A DNA stretch of 64,000 nt from Gigantopelta aegis. Taxonomy: Eukaryota > Mollusca > Gastropoda > Neomphalida > Peltospiridae. The notes under the pieces are model-generated. The model was not told the origin of the DNA. It saw only the letters and a program-made list of their open reading frames with translations, and did no database searches. Every line of letters starts with the position of its first letter. The first letter of the stretch is position 1. The stretch lies in NCBI RefSeq assembly GCF_016097555.1, contig NC_054702.1:104236973-104300972 (forward strand), written 5' to 3'. The position numbers and the translations under genes were made by a program. Positions 1 through 64,000 of this stretch are shown one piece after another.

Positions 1-248
1 TATTACAGCTCTACAACTGGTCCATTGCACCTCTATAACTGACCCATTGCATCTCTACAACTGGTCCATTGCCCCTCTACAACTGATCCATTGCACCTCT
101 ATAACTGACCCATTGCACCTCTACAACTGATCCATTGCACCTCTGTAACTGACCCATTGCACCTCTACAACTGATCCATTGCACCTCTGTAACTGACCCA
201 TTACACCTCTACAACTGATCCATTGCACCTCTGTAACTGGCCCATTGC
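1..248. repeat. 22-bp minisatellite
   Basis: About eleven tandem copies of a 22-bp unit, acctctacaactgatccatt plus gc. Alternating variants (ctacaactgatcc and ctgtaactgaccc) give a 44-bp super-period. The array starts at or before the window edge, so its full length is unknown. Confidence 0.9.
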
Positions 249-366
249 ACGTGGTCTACGTCTCGAAATAGATCGCCGAGCTTTGCAATTGTTGCGACGG
301 AGTGTCACGAAGCGTAGCAGAATGTGGGTGCTGTCGGGTTTCTTTCTGTAGTAAGTGTATTAGTGA

Positions 367-681
367 TTAATATGTGGATTGTTTTGTATCACTTAACTCG
401 AAAATGATTGATGTAAAGGTATTTGACGTCAAACATAGGATTGTTGTGGTATTAGAGCGGGACTCGTTGCCTACCGTTTGGTAGTCAGGAATTGCCAAAA
501 AAAGACATAGGTTGGTCTCTGACTGTAATGAGAGCGTGTTTATGTCCAAATGTCCGTCTAGCTCTCTTACAGTCAGAGTACTCGGGCTATTGAAACCCAT
601 GTTAAACTGCCCAACTTCAAGTGAAGATTGCCCATAGAACGGGTTCTCGTTGGCACCAACAACATACACCATTGTGAACAT
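367..681 (-). CDS. unassigned open frame, 104 codons
   Basis: I do not recognise this frame. It starts with an ATG (a second ATG lies four codons in) and has balanced, non-repetitive composition (for example GANENPFYGQ and SIIFELSDTK). That is unlike the microsatellite frames nearby. The same frame stays open for another 36 codons past the stop, down to about 256. It could be a short exon of a divergent gene, a decayed mobile-element ORF, or chance. No signal peptide or known motif is visible. Confidence 0.25.
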   Translation of the reverse strand: MFTMVYVVGANENPFYGQSSLEVGQFNMGFNSPSTLTVRELDGHLDINTLSLQSETNLCLFLAIPDYQTVGNESRSNTTTILCLTSNTFTSIIFELSDTKQSTY

Positions 682-1075
682 ACATTATATAAGCATTTAT
701 TTTCACTGCAAAATTGAGAACATTTCCGTCTCAGTTTTTTGCTATATGACCGCATCTGGCTGTAGTACCGGTCCGAACAGGTGGTTCATTAATCGATTTA
801 CTCCGGCTGTCACGTGCGCTATATACCCATGTCCCAAAAGGTCGATGCACAATATTACAAAATAACATGGGCAAAATACAGCCAGAAGGCTTACCATTAA
901 ACATACATATTGTTTTAATTCTTCACCATTTCCTAGAAGTGAATATGTGAACCATAACATGTGTCACAATTAGGAACTATAGTGAAGTCATCTGTGTAGT
1001 GAGACCTAAGTGCAACTTTTTTTTTTAACAGTATCATCTGTTTAAGGGGAGATAAATGCGGTGGTGGAGCCCAAG

Positions 1076-16548
<15,473 letters not shown>

Positions 16549-16813
16549 ACAGTATTTTTTCCAAAAGGATCTGTGTAAATTGTATATATAACTGTACACA
16601 TACTTTCTCCCCTTCAGAGATTATTAATAATTTATTATAACACAACAGCTTTATTAGTCCTGTATTATATTTGAGTTCGATTTAGTCAAAGTGTTATTTC
16701 AAACTGCTGTTAAAATTAAAGCAACATCTGAAATTCTGTATGCAGACTTGTAAGAGAAATAGAAACAAATTGTAAGAGAAATGTTTAGATTTTTGGGTGA
16801 GGGCAAAAATAAT

Positions 16814-16819
16814 AATAAA
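16814..16819 (+). promoter_or_regulatory. candidate poly(A) signal AATAAA of the C16orf89-like gene
   Basis: First AATAAA after the stop at 16548, 266 nt downstream. Another lies at 17104-17109. Which one is used cannot be decided here. Confidence 0.45.
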
Positions 16820-17450
16820 CTGAACAATGATTAGTCTTGAAAATAGATGACTGCAAGTTGCTCTGGGAATTGTGGAGCATGGTTTCATATTAAAGTTTTG
16901 AATCATGGATGCTGTTAGCCAATTTTGGGACATTTAATTACAGTTTTTAAAAATTATTTTAAGATTAGTAAAATGAGTGCATATCTATGTACAAGTTGAA
17001 ATAGAGTATGCATTAGTTCTGTCCCGAACAACAAAAGAAATGTGAAATGTCTTTTAAATTATTTTAAATTATTCAGTTTGAATCTCAATAGTTTTTGTCA
17101 GTTAATAAAATTTGATGTTTTGAGAATATTTTATGTCCAATTTGACGATCTGTGTACCAAATTAATTTTATCATTAAAAAAAACCCCATGTATTAAAAGG
17201 ACATACCCTAGTTTTTAAACACTACAGCATATTTTTCACTATAAGAGTCGTTTATGATCACTGAAATCAAACATTACTTATATTTTATTGTTTAGATTAT
17301 CCATTTCCATACAACCGAAGTGTTTCTGGTTATCCTGGTGTTTCTATTACCACAAAATGCATTTTAAAAATATTTTTAAAAACACATGTGCGTCTGAGAA
17401 GTAACTGTTATGGAGTTGCATTTTAGTCTATTTTGAAGGGTATTTCAACG

Positions 17451-17763
17451 GCTTTCTAGACGATTCGTCCTCTGGACATTTCGTCCACAGACGATTCGTC
17501 CACCGTACATTTCGTCCACGTACATTTCGTCCACCCACATCGGACATTTCGTCCACTCAATTACAGAATTTACTATATAACTATAAATAATTATTTCTTT
17601 GACAGTGTAGTTGATTATTATCATTATTAAGTGGTTTGCTTTATCAAAGAAATATAAATTACGACCACAAATCAATGACACTTTCAAAATATTTATTAAC
17701 TGGCCGTGTCCATTTCGTCCACCGACGATTCGTTTGTACCCGATTTCCGTTCTTCCCATCCCC

Positions 17764-17796
<33 letters not shown>

Positions 17797-19335
17797 ACTT
17801 GCATCTTCTTTTCGTAGGCAGATCAGACCAGATCAGATCAATTTGTTTTTCGTTGTAATTTGGCATTAAGAAAAGTAATAACTTTTCTGAGACCACCGAC
17901 CCACTTCAATAGGTAAACTTCATATAATAGCAAGGTAACAATATTAATAATAACATTTTGAATAAACAAACAAACAAAGCAAAAAACCATGTCTTTTCAT
18001 TTCAATTTAATTTAAATTATCAGTCATAACATATGACATTGCGTAGGATTATAATGAGAAATTTTAGATAAATAATTACTAAAAGGCACATATAGTCATG
18101 GACGACGAAATGGCGACCGTATAACGCAATATATTACATCATAATTGATTTGAGGGAGTACGTAAATATAGTAAGACGTTTGCGGTCAATATAGCATTTT
18201 ACTATTGTTACAGTTACATTCTAATTCAACACTAGTTCTTTGTTCATATGAAAAATCTTATTTTATTTATATAGAAATAACAAATTTATAGCTTGTACCT
18301 AATTATATAGCTAAACAGAAATGTACTAAAGAAATGGAACGTTTTAATGGAAAGTGGAAAGACAAACAAATAAAATGACAAAGTTAACGTACCTGTACCA
18401 CAGCGTCGATGTTGCCATTTAAAACAACCTTCACATTGCAATCCTTCTTGGCGTGGCTTTACGCTCCTTTTGCATGACAGACAAATATTACTCATTGTGA
18501 ACAAATTCCGAACATTTTTACCTTATGGTATAGGCCTATTTATGCCCTTGCTTGTCTACTTGAGTCATGACGATAACAACTCATAATTAACGGTGCCATC
18601 TTTTACAGTGAATTTGGTTTAAGTTTGTGAGCAGGAACAGGTAGAAACATCAAACATCAATGGATTAGTTTGATCAATTAACCCAAAACAACTTAATAGA
18701 CTATCTAAATACGGGGCAGGCGGAGACACCCCAACATGAACAGCAATTAAATATTGTATTATCTTCCTTAGTATGTGTTTGTAAAAGTAACAATGTAATT
18801 ATATATGGCAGCCGTTAAGCCTCGTATTCCCTACCCACACCAACATCGGTCAAACGGATGTTTGAACGATTATATCTAGGACTCTTGATTCAAATTTATT
18901 CACATTTAAGAATCCTAACAACATAATTGCGTCAACATTTTTATTTATCTTTTGGATTGGTATTAATTTATTTTCCTGAGTATATTGTTTTTATTTGGAT
19001 ACATTGCCTTGCCAAAGTCGAACGTTTGTGTCCACAACAAGCATGCTTGCACAATATTTTGTGAACATACATAAAGACATACATACCACCCTCGGGATAT
19101 CAAACACAACGATTTAAAAAAAAAATATCTACCATATCAAATAAGTTATATATATATATATAATTTTTTGTTGTTGTTGTATTGGTGCCGTGCAAGGAAT
19201 ATATATTAAAATAAACCTAGTGGACGAATTGTCCAAAGGTAATTTTTGCCTGTGGACGAAATGTACGTGGACGAAATGTACGGTGGACGAATCGTCTGTG
19301 GACGAAATGTCCAGAGGACGGATCGTCTGCATCCC
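17451..19335 (-). mobile_element. Mutator-like (MULE) DNA element with 8-bp TSD
   Basis: The duplication TTTCAACG flanks both ends (17443-17450 and 19336-19343). The long TIRs (about 85 bp, 17451-17534 and 19254-19335) are built from short repeats of the type gacgattcgtcc / ggacatttcgtcc. Between them only one coding exon, a zinc-finger start, is seen on the minus strand. An 8-bp duplication plus long TIRs fits MULE elements. At 1.9 kb it is a deleted, non-autonomous copy. Confidence 0.82.
18393..18495 (-). pseudogene. first exon of a MULE-type transposase (PHD-like zinc finger)
   Basis: MSNICLSCKRSVKPRQEGL, then QCEGCFKWQHRRCGT: Cys-x2-Cys ... Cys-x2-Cys ... His-x3-Cys spacing of a PHD/FLYWCH-associated finger. 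I know this from the N-terminus of MULE-type proteins in molluscs. The exon ends at a GTACAG|GTACGT donor. No later exon is present inside the element. Confidence 0.6.
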
Positions 19336-19479
19336 TTTCAACGTCACAGACTCTTGTTTCATTCTGTAGTATCCAAATTTGTTACAGGTTTGTAAGTTAA
19401 CCAAACTTTTACGGGTTGAAACTAGAGTCTAGGTGAAAATTATGCCTTAGTGTTTAAAAACTAGGGTATGTCCCTTTAA

Positions 19480-21500
19480 AATATTCACATTTCTTTTGCT
19501 GTTCCATATATTTTCTGTTTTTGTTTAAACTTAACAAGTATAAAAAAAATTTCCAGAGCAATATTCAAAGCTGTAGTAAACTGATTTATCTAAATGGTGT
19601 TCTCAAATATATTTATAAAACATAAAGTTTATTTTACATACAACTATTTTTAATAAACAGATATTTTTCTCCTAGTTATATTTATAGATGTCATATAGTT
19701 GAGTCCAAATTTGATTCACATTTGAGTTTTCTTGTTGTTATTTTCAATAATTTTGCAGTATCGCAAAAGTTCAGTGAAATTTTACATCAATCTTGTGACT
19801 GCATTACTGAACATAATATGCCTTTTCTAGTGTAATATAATTGTTTTAACCAGTGTTTTTATTCTTCGTGATGACCTCATTAATGCTGAAAATGCTGAAA
19901 TGTGGCAATCTGCTGTTAAAGTTTTATCAATTAGAAAATGTACAAGTCTTGTTGAAATGGTAAAGCCACGGGTCATGTATCTTGAAAAAGTGTTAGTGTA
20001 GAGTTCTTCATTAAATGTTTTTTAAACAACTTGTAGGTAAAGTTGGACATAAATATAAGGTTGCCCTCAGTCACAACTAATGACACACATCCTATATCTA
20101 ATAAAATATATCGGAATGAAAACGGTCTCAAACGTGTGTTCATCTTGAAAACTAAACATTGCAAAAGATATATGATATACATTAATATTTCAATGTTTTC
20201 TTCACAGTGATAAAAATTTTATTTTTACAAAGTACTGATAAGTCTACCAAAGAAAAGAAAATCTAAACTGAATTTGATACATGTATATTTGTTTAATGAT
20301 GTGAATTTTAATTTGTGAATTCATCTTTTGTAACATGCAACCAAAGTAGTAACCTAGCATCTTGTGTATTTGCTAGTGACCAAGTCACGTGGAGCTGGCT
20401 GTTCCCATGTCAGAGTTGGCCTCATGTGATCAGCAGATTCACAGAAGCTGTCACACTTCGTATTAATGCTTAAACCCAAAAATAAATAGAATTTATTACA
20501 CAAAACAAATGGTAATGACCGTAATTCGAATATTATAGTTATTTCAAATGACCATTTTCTTTTAGCTTTGTTCACATTTAACCACCTTATACAAATATGT
20601 TTAACCAGACACTGAGCTTATAAAACCTTTTGAGTCTAGACTCTTAGTAGACTCTAAAGTTGTACAAGCACAGGCCCAGAATGTATGGTAAGAGGGTAAG
20701 AATCTGAAGATTTATGTCCAGCTGAGTAAGGTGGTGGTCTCAAATAAACATGACTGTACTGCCCTAGTTGGGCTCACAATTGACACATTTTTTTGTTTTA
20801 GCCAATTTTTCGGTAAGTGGGGCATTTGTTTTTTAAATTGTTAAAAATTGGCTAATTAAAATAACATTTTTATTAGCCAGCTACTAAATGTTGTAGTCAC
20901 TTTGTATAACAATTGGCAATTAGCTAATTCGTTTGTCTGCACGGTGAGCCATGTACAATGGATATAATTATGAGAATAAACTTAGTTACACTGTTTTCGA
21001 GAATATCACTTCAAGTTATTAGTTCATGGGTTTTGTGTTGTAAGATGTTCTACAATACAATGATGAAATTGTTAGTGTATGTTTTTCATACATCAGGCTT
21101 ATGCGGATTGTTAAATTGACATGGTTTTTATATATAAAATTTGCTTTTTCAGATAGAAAGGGCAATCAGTGTTTATTTTTTTTAACCCCATTTACTTTTA
21201 TTTGAACTCTTATCAAATCTTTCATCAACTTTTTTCAATAATATAATTATTCTGTACCTCAGTGGATTTATTCCAGCTGCTTTCATTGTGCTATCCCATT
21301 TTATTTTGGGACCCCAACAGGTGTTTAACAACAACTAGGACATCTTTGTTGCTATCATATTTCATTCCTGTTTAGGGAAATAAATAGAAGTCTGAGGGTG
21401 TAAGGTCTAATGAATGAGAAAGATAAGGAAAGAATATTAGGTTCATGTAGGAGCATTATTGCAACTTGCTGCAGCGTTTACTGTTAACACAATATTGCAA
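19480..21500. other. intergenic, no gene seen
   Basis: AT-rich sequence with no coding frame I can support. 20780-20960 holds another copy of the gccaattttt/ggctaa dispersed repeat. Confidence 0.5.
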
Positions 21501-21516
21501 CCTTTTCCACTCACCC

Positions 21517-21775
21517 CGTCGATGGGCCCATTGGGCTATTTCTCGTTCCAGCCAGTGCACCACGACTGGTATATCAAAAGCTGTGGTATGTACTACCCTG
21601 TCTGTGGGATGGTGCATATAAAAGATCCTTTGCTGCTAATCGAAAAAGAGTAGCCCATGAAGTGGTGACAGCGGGTTTCCTCTCTCAATCTGTGTGGTCC
21701 TTAACCATAGGTCTAACACCATATAACCATAAATAAAATGTGTTGAGTGCGTCATTAAATAAAACATTTCTTTCT
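21517..21775 (+). mobile_element. 5'-truncated SINE, type a
   Basis: Begins at gtcgatgggcccattgggct, lacking the tRNA head. Body and type a tail are present (gtgttgagtgcgtcattaaa). Confidence 0.85.
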
Positions 21776-21794
21776 TTCTTCTTTTTTCAACTCA

Positions 21795-22003
21795 TTTTTT
21801 ATTCCAGCCAGTGCACCACGACTGGTATATCAAAGGCCACACTATGCGCTGTCCTATCTGGAATGGTGCGTATAGAAGATCCCTTGTTACTAACCGCAAT
21901 TTTTTCTAACACTATTTGTCAAAATTACCAAATGTTTGACACCCAATAGCCAATGATTAATAAATCAATGTGTTCTCTTGGTGGTGTTAAACAAAACAAA
22001 TTC
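21795..22003 (+). mobile_element. 5'-truncated SINE, type b
   Basis: Follows the previous SINE head-to-tail. Starts at ttccagccagtgcaccacga and ends in the type b tail (aatgtttgacacccaatagc, ggtggtgttaaacaaaac). Confidence 0.8.
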
Positions 22004-22026
22004 TTCTTTTTTTTCAACTCATCTGC

Positions 22027-22142
22027 ATAAACTATAGTAAGCCCTGTTTATTGTAGTTGTATTATCAATATTTGTTGAGCCCCATAAACTATAGTAAGCC
22101 CTGTTTATTGTAGTTGTATTATCAATATTTGTTGAGCCCCAA
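22027..22142. repeat. 58-bp tandem duplication
   Basis: Two near-perfect copies of a unit starting ataaactatagtaagccctg and ending tttgttgagcccc. Confidence 0.85.
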
Positions 22143-22209
22143 AACTTAGGCCACAAATTTCCATTGACAGAAGACACTTTTTGAATTTTTTTAAAGTGGG
22201 TAAGCCAAG

Positions 22210-22650
22210 ATGCAATCTGATTAAAATTAGTTCTACTGGTCTACCAGCATACAAATTCTAAAAATATCGGGCGAGACTATTTATGCAATATGCGAACTTG
22301 TTTGTCTATTTCAACATTAAAAAATGGGGAAAAGTGCAGTAATAAACTAGTATAAACAGATTTTATGGTTTAGCATCACAGGGTTTTTTTTCCGTCTTGA
22401 AACAAATTTTATATTGAAATTAGTTTCAGGCATACTTCGTAATTCATCCAAATCATTTCGTATACCCTCGGCATAATCCTGAATGTTTTCAAATTCTTTT
22501 CAAATCACTGGCATGATTTTGCAAGTAAGGTTTTGATATGTCGAATGAAAGGTCAAGTGGACATGAGCTCCAACGGGGTGCTGTTAGGTCCACAGGTAAT
22601 AGTAATTAACCAGTGTATCTAATTTTAATTAGATTGGCCAAGGTGCTTCC
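22210..22650. mobile_element. degenerate copy of the 577-bp TIR MITE
   Basis: Shares aaattctaaaaatatcg, ccctcggcataatcctgaat, gcaagtaaggttttgat, catgagctccaac and ctaattttaattagattgg with the element at 61597-62173, in the same order. The ends are eroded. Confidence 0.65.
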
Positions 22651-22659
22651 ATTGCATGC

Positions 22660-24690
22660 TTTCCTTTTTTGTTTCTGGATAAAAATAATGAACCTTGCTT
22701 AAAAGTTTCATGTATAAATCATGTCTTCCAACACTTTGGATGTTTTCATCATTTGATGCTGTTTTTGGATCCACCAAATTATGGGTCATTTTTAATGTTC
22801 ATTCTACTTTATCTTTTTAATTCTGCAATTCCATTTTTGTTTACATCATAGCATATGTAAGTTCTAAGTGTCACATCTTTATGGATTTGCTTGGAAGTCA
22901 TATAAAGTGAAGATATTTGATAAATGCATAATTAGCACAAAAATTAAATGGTATGTTATATCAAAATGAGCTTCAAATCAAAGCACACAATATATGATAG
23001 TAGGTGATCTTGTCGTGTCTGCATTAAATAATAGTGGTATCAGTTGATCAGACGGAGAGTAATTTTAGGCTGTGCATGGTTTAAATATCCCTCATACTTT
23101 GTAGAAAACCTCCCCCCCCCCCCCCCCCCCAAACATGTAGGATGGATTATTTGAATGTGGCAGTTGCTGTTGGTTACAGTGTAATGTAATTATTAATGCA
23201 ATCCATACCCTTCATAATTACCTTGCAATTTTGTAATCATATTTCTCTCTAGTTAATGACATAGCGCTTGGTTGTTGTGAAATGATGTGAGATGCTTGAT
23301 ATGGCTACTGTTCATACAGTTGTGGTGATGATGCAACTTTAATTAAACTACAAAACTATCAAAGGATGTAATGTGTTAAAAACTGTGTGAAAACATTTTT
23401 GTTGGTGGTGTTTCTACATTAAATGTTTTTATTTTTTTAACCTAGTGGAGAATTTCTGTGATTATAATCTAATGATACATATAGTAATACATTTATTACA
23501 GTGTTCATGAACAGTATCTTTTTAAAACATAGACTTTGTGATAAAAAGATAATCAAAATTATTTTTAGTGTGTTTTACACGTTTGAATGATAATGTAATA
23601 TTTTATATTTGTGATTCATATTAACATACAAACTCTATAAAACATTACAGTTTGATGTTTTCATCTCAAAATATAACTTTACCTGAATATTTAGAAGATT
23701 GTCTTTGCCTCTTTGGTAGTGCATCTTATTGTTTTTATTTGGGGGAGATTTTGTTAAGAAATATTTTATTCAATTCATAATGCTATGTTAGTTTTGAACA
23801 TTATTAACAATGGAAATCAAAAACAATTTTAAAATTAATTTTAGGACAGTTTGAAAAATGATAATATGCAATGCAGTATGTGGGAAACATTAAATTAATG
23901 GGGGTTTTAATTTTTTTTTATATATACCTGGTTGGTCTCCTACTAATAAATATTGGTAGAATATTTAATTTAATTTTTTGGACAATGACAAGAGTGTCAC
24001 TGGGTCCATTTGAACTTGAATTTGATGAAAAGCGTAACAATTACAGCTGCCAGTACCAGTAGGTAGTACTGTTGTTAATACTCAAATTAACTTTTTCTTA
24101 CAAAAAAATCTTGACCAGATTTTGAAGCCAGACTTCTCCAAGTTGATACTGTTATCTACGAGTGATTATTTCTGGCACATCCCTTTGTCAGAGTCTTGTT
24201 GAAATAGCAATTTAAAGCAGTCTATACACAGGTAATACAACTTACTTTTATCTTGTTATTTATATGAATAGTTATGGAGGTTCCATCCACATTTGTTTAG
24301 TCATCTTTATACACTTCAGGAAGTGGATCTGTTTTATATGCTGTGCTTGAAAGTATATTTATTATTTCCTCTCTTTGTTTGTTTTATTTCTTAGTTAACA
24401 TGGTTTGTTACTAAGCATTATCTATGTACTGTACTTTATTCAATTTGTTCATACCATGGTTTGTGTTCGAGTGAAGATTTTATGTGCAATCCTTTGACAA
24501 TAAATATGTAAAATTATATATTTTTGCATTATTCTCGGAAGAAAGTTTTCACACACAAATCTCATCAGTTGTTAGATGCATGCTATATAATACACTTAAC
24601 AAGCTGAAGGGATGTATGCATGCTCCCATGGCAGATTGATCCACTGTAGATGCTTTTTGGTCAATTCTGTGTCATTTTAAAACTGAAGTC
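22660..24690. other. intergenic, no gene seen
   Basis: AT-rich. Contains a C homopolymer at about 23109-23130. No frame with convincing composition and no repeat family I recognise. Confidence 0.5.
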
Positions 24691-24706
24691 AAGTAAAAAT
24701 GGGGTC

Positions 24707-24782
24707 ATGACCATGGCATGAATCAGTCCCCATGACCATGGCATGAATCAGTCCCCATGACCATGGCATGAAACAGTCCCCC
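24707..24782. repeat. about 27-bp tandem repeat, three copies
   Basis: Unit catgaccatggcatgaatca plus gtcccc, three copies with minor changes. Confidence 0.85.
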
Positions 24783-24820
24783 TGATCAAACACATTTAAT
24801 TATTTGCTCTTCCATTGTTA

Positions 24821-25235
24821 GTATATTAAAGACCATGGTATATGTTGCAATGAGTAAATACAAAAATGGTATATTAAAGATCAAGGTATATGTTGCCATG
24901 GATAAATAAAAAAAATGGGATATTAAATTTCAAGGTATATGTTGCAAGGAGTAAATACAAAAATGGTACATTAAAGATCAAAGTGTATGTTGTCATGTGT
25001 ACATACAAAAATGGTTTATTAAAGTCCAACTATATGTTGCCATGGATAAACACGAAAATGGTATATTAAAGGCCAAAGTATATGTACATGTCAACATCTA
25101 AGGTATATGTGTCATTGGTATATACAAAAGTACTAGTATATTAAAGGCAATCGTATATGTGGTCATGGGTACATACAATATTGGTACATTAAAGACCATA
25201 GTACATGCTGCCATGGGTACATATAAAAATATTGG
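24821..25235. repeat. degenerate 48-bp tandem repeat, about eight copies
   Basis: Units begin gtatattaaagaccatggta and contain atgttgccatg and aaatacaaaaatg. The first two starts, 24821 and 24869, give a period of 48 bp. Later copies are diverged. Confidence 0.8.
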
Positions 25236-25452
25236 CTACATGTCCTATTATTGTGGGGCTTCTTTATAACACAGGGCTGTTATTTTCCAGCATTTTGCCG
25301 ATTTAATTTTTAAAATTATTATTATTATTTATTGTTTGATATAAAATACTTGTAAGTTTTACAAAGTAGACTGGTTTTATCTGAAATGCTGAAAAGTAAC
25401 CTTAATTTTACCTTCAGATTTAGTTTTTAGCTGTTTCAACATCAGTTCAGAT

Positions 25453-25458
25453 TTTATT
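25453..25458 (-). promoter_or_regulatory. candidate poly(A) signal of the seven-VWA gene
   Basis: AATAAA on the minus strand (tttatt on plus), 70 nt past the proposed stop at 25528-25530. The close position supports the terminal-exon model. Confidence 0.6.
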
Positions 25459-25527
25459 TATAAATGGGCATCACATTGCTGTGAACAAGGAGTGTTTGAT
25501 AAAGTACAAGAAGTACAAGAAGTTCAT

Positions 25528-62280
<36,753 letters not shown>

Positions 62281-63080
62281 TTTCCCCACCAGCTCCTCTC
62301 CACCGCCCGAGAGGAATATGTCTGGCAGTCTTCTATAGCATTATCAGACAGGTAACCTTACAACACATGACAAGTTTCCACAGTAGGCCTATCAGCTACT
62401 AAAGGCGCGAATACAAGGGGTGACTGCCGGAGTTGCGCACCCCTTATTTGAACTTCGAAGTGCCTCGAAAAGCCAATGTTAGAAAGGAATTTCTTTCTTT
62501 TCAGAGGAGAAGGTGATCTTCGTTGGCTGGGTGTTTCTAAGGCATATTGCCCATATACAATGCATGGTATTGGTAGTGGACTGTGGACTACCATAAAAGA
62601 TCTGCTAAATGTTGCGCCTCCTCTCTAGAAAGTTCATGTAACCGCCCGTGTCTACTAGGTCTAGATAAGAAGATAAAGCTTTACCAACCTTGTCGTAGAT
62701 AGTTCCAGAACGATCGTAAAGATTTATAGATATGGATAAATTATACATGTATACGAATCATATATTTGGTACCGAGCGGTAAAAACAAAGACAAAAAAAA
62801 AAAAACCAAGAAGAAAAAAATCGTGATTAATATAAAAAAATCGTGATTAATATAAAAAAATCGTGATTAGATAATCGAACGACTTCCCAATCCCATTAGA
62901 TTCAACACCACTACTGAATATCTCCGTTTAGTCCAACTAGAAACAAAATAAAAATAAATAAAATGTTGCGGAGAAAGCGCAATATTCATGCAACTTAAAA
63001 TATTAAGCCTACCTATTTTAGAATAATGTTCTGCGTTGGCTGCCTGGAACCATATTCATATTGTATTCATATAATGTATA
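62281..63080. other. 5' flank of the seven-VWA gene
   Basis: No gene recognised. It should hold the 5' UTR and promoter. A 20-bp unit (tcgtgattaatataaaaaaa) is repeated about three times at 62818-62875. Confidence 0.5.
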
Positions 63081-63245
63081 CAGGGCTGTAGCTAGCATGG
63101 GGGCAAGGGAGGCAGTTACCCCCCCCCCCCCCCGAAAAAAATTCGGAAAGCATTATAGAAACTTAAAGGAGTTTTAGACTATTAACTACTCAGTTGCGCC
63201 CACACCCCAACACCCCCCAAAAAAAAAATCCTAGCTACGGCCCTG
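63081..63245. mobile_element. hAT-like MITE
   Basis: Inverted ends cagggctgtagctag and ctagctacggccctg, 165 bp, with a C-rich run inside. CAGGG termini are usual for hAT-type elements. Target duplication is not clear. Confidence 0.65.
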
Positions 63246-63382
63246 CTTATTCATGTACTAATAAATGGCTATAAACATTAAAAAACCAGTATATCTTGTA
63301 AATATTGTGCATTTTATTCCATCATGTTATCGACATTTATTGGTTTTACATTTTTTTATGGGCATTTAATATTGCTTGAGGG

Positions 63383-63530
63383 AATGAATGAATGAATGTT
63401 TAACGACACCCCATCACGAAAAATACATCGGCTATTGGGTGTCAAACTATGGTAAGGAAGGAAATGTTTTATTTAACGACGCACTCAACACATTTTTTAT
63501 TTACGGTTATATGGCGTCGGATCAAAACTA
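63383..63530 (-). mobile_element. two nested SINE 3' ends, minus orientation
   Basis: gaatgaatgaatgaatgttt, aacgacaccccatcacg, ggctattgggtgtcaaacta, then tgttttatttaacgacgcac, tcaacacattttttatttac. The first part is the type found at 5667, the second is a type a tail. Confidence 0.7.
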
Positions 63531-64000
63531 TGGTAATGCAAACAAATAAGGTGATGATCAACATCAATATAAAAATTCAAGAGTTAAATAAAAACAGTGT
63601 AAAGAACTGTGCAAAAATACAAATATCACAGATAGATACTGACTTTTACTCAAAATTCCAATTGGTGCTGTACTGGCCATTCTCAAAGAGAATGTTACAC
63701 CCCTGCACCACGGTGAGGTTACAGCACTCGCAGGGGTTGCTTGAGTGAGTAATTTAATTTAATTAAAACATTTATGTGTTGCTGTTCAATCATTTTGCTT
63801 TATTTAGTAAAATATTAATTTTCAAAACGAAACCCAAGAGGTCAAAAGGTTAGCTACGGTCCTAAAATATCTAAATTTCAATACAGTAGCGCGTTCTGGA
63901 GGACGAACGTTCGCTAACAATCTAACTGGTACTGTCATGTTGTATCATACCACATTCATTTTATGTTAGGCGGCGAGAAAAAAAAACAGTCTAGTAAGTG
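63530..64000. other. window end, no gene seen
   Basis: AT-rich. No frame, splice structure or repeat I can support. Confidence 0.5.

Larger units (their letters stand above)
17197..19475. mobile_element. TTAA-flanked MITE, split by a Mutator-like insertion
   Basis: The ends are inverted repeats: aaggacataccctagttttt at the left, aaaaactagggtatgtccct at the right. TTAA directly flanks both (17193-17196 and 19476-19479). TTAA target sites and a C/G-run terminus are typical of piggyBac-type MITEs. Without the insert the element would be about 390 bp. A related copy lies at 39240-39942. Confidence 0.85.

Noticed and set aside
62358..62594. 78-codon minus frame upstream of the signal-peptide exon
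   Set aside because: Pro/Ser/Arg-rich without a family match. It could be 5' UTR or chance and is out of phase with the gene model.

Overview
The window reads as nuclear DNA of an animal, most likely a mollusc (gastropod or bivalve; this is inference). It is AT-rich and intron-rich, with GT..AG introns. It is crowded with microsatellites, tRNA-headed SINEs of a type I associate with molluscan genomes, TTAA-flanked MITEs and two decayed LINEs. There is no bacterial gene organisation.

Left part (1-16.9 kb), + strand: one six-exon gene (coding 1076-16548, 703 codons after joining; every junction is canonical and in phase). Its product is a homolog of vertebrate C16orf89 (UPF0764 / DUF4735 family). 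It has a signal peptide, the conserved core, and a long acidic C-terminal extension ending in a transmembrane helix. Its introns hold a long-TIR element (1.5-4.85 kb), a Tc1-like relic (6967-7543), several SINEs and an antisense L1/Tx1-like LINE (11.7-14.5 kb).

Middle (16.9-25.4 kb): I see no host gene. The main item is a nested insertion: a Mutator-like element (17451-19335, 8-bp target duplication) inside a TTAA-type MITE (17197-19475). SINE pieces and short tandem repeats make up most of the rest.

Right part (25.4-62.3 kb), - strand: one gene of about 37 kb, modelled as 26 coding exons (62280 down to 25528, 1437 codons). It encodes a secreted protein with a signal peptide, a short Thr/Pro linker, seven von Willebrand factor A (VWA) domains and a Cys-containing tail. 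Every VWA module begins and ends at phase-1 introns. Successive modules are joined by one or two tiny exons of 9, 12, 15 or 21 nt. VWA1 and VWA2 are near-identical products of a recent tandem duplication. In the VWA1 copy one intron has grown to 8.6 kb, mostly a 53-bp minisatellite (about 140 copies, with a 26-monomer higher-order repeat). Other introns hold an L2/CR1-like LINE (35.57-39.25 kb) with a perfect 39-bp-arm palindrome, MITEs and SINEs.

The most unusual theme is that tandem repeats repeatedly start at exon-intron junctions and carry the splice site in the repeat unit (9.85, 40.26, 48.07, 49.4 and 59.85 kb). Also, the introns that interrupt the seven VWA modules sit at different places in almost every module. 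All exon models come from reading frames, splice dinucleotides and phase; no transcript or database was consulted.
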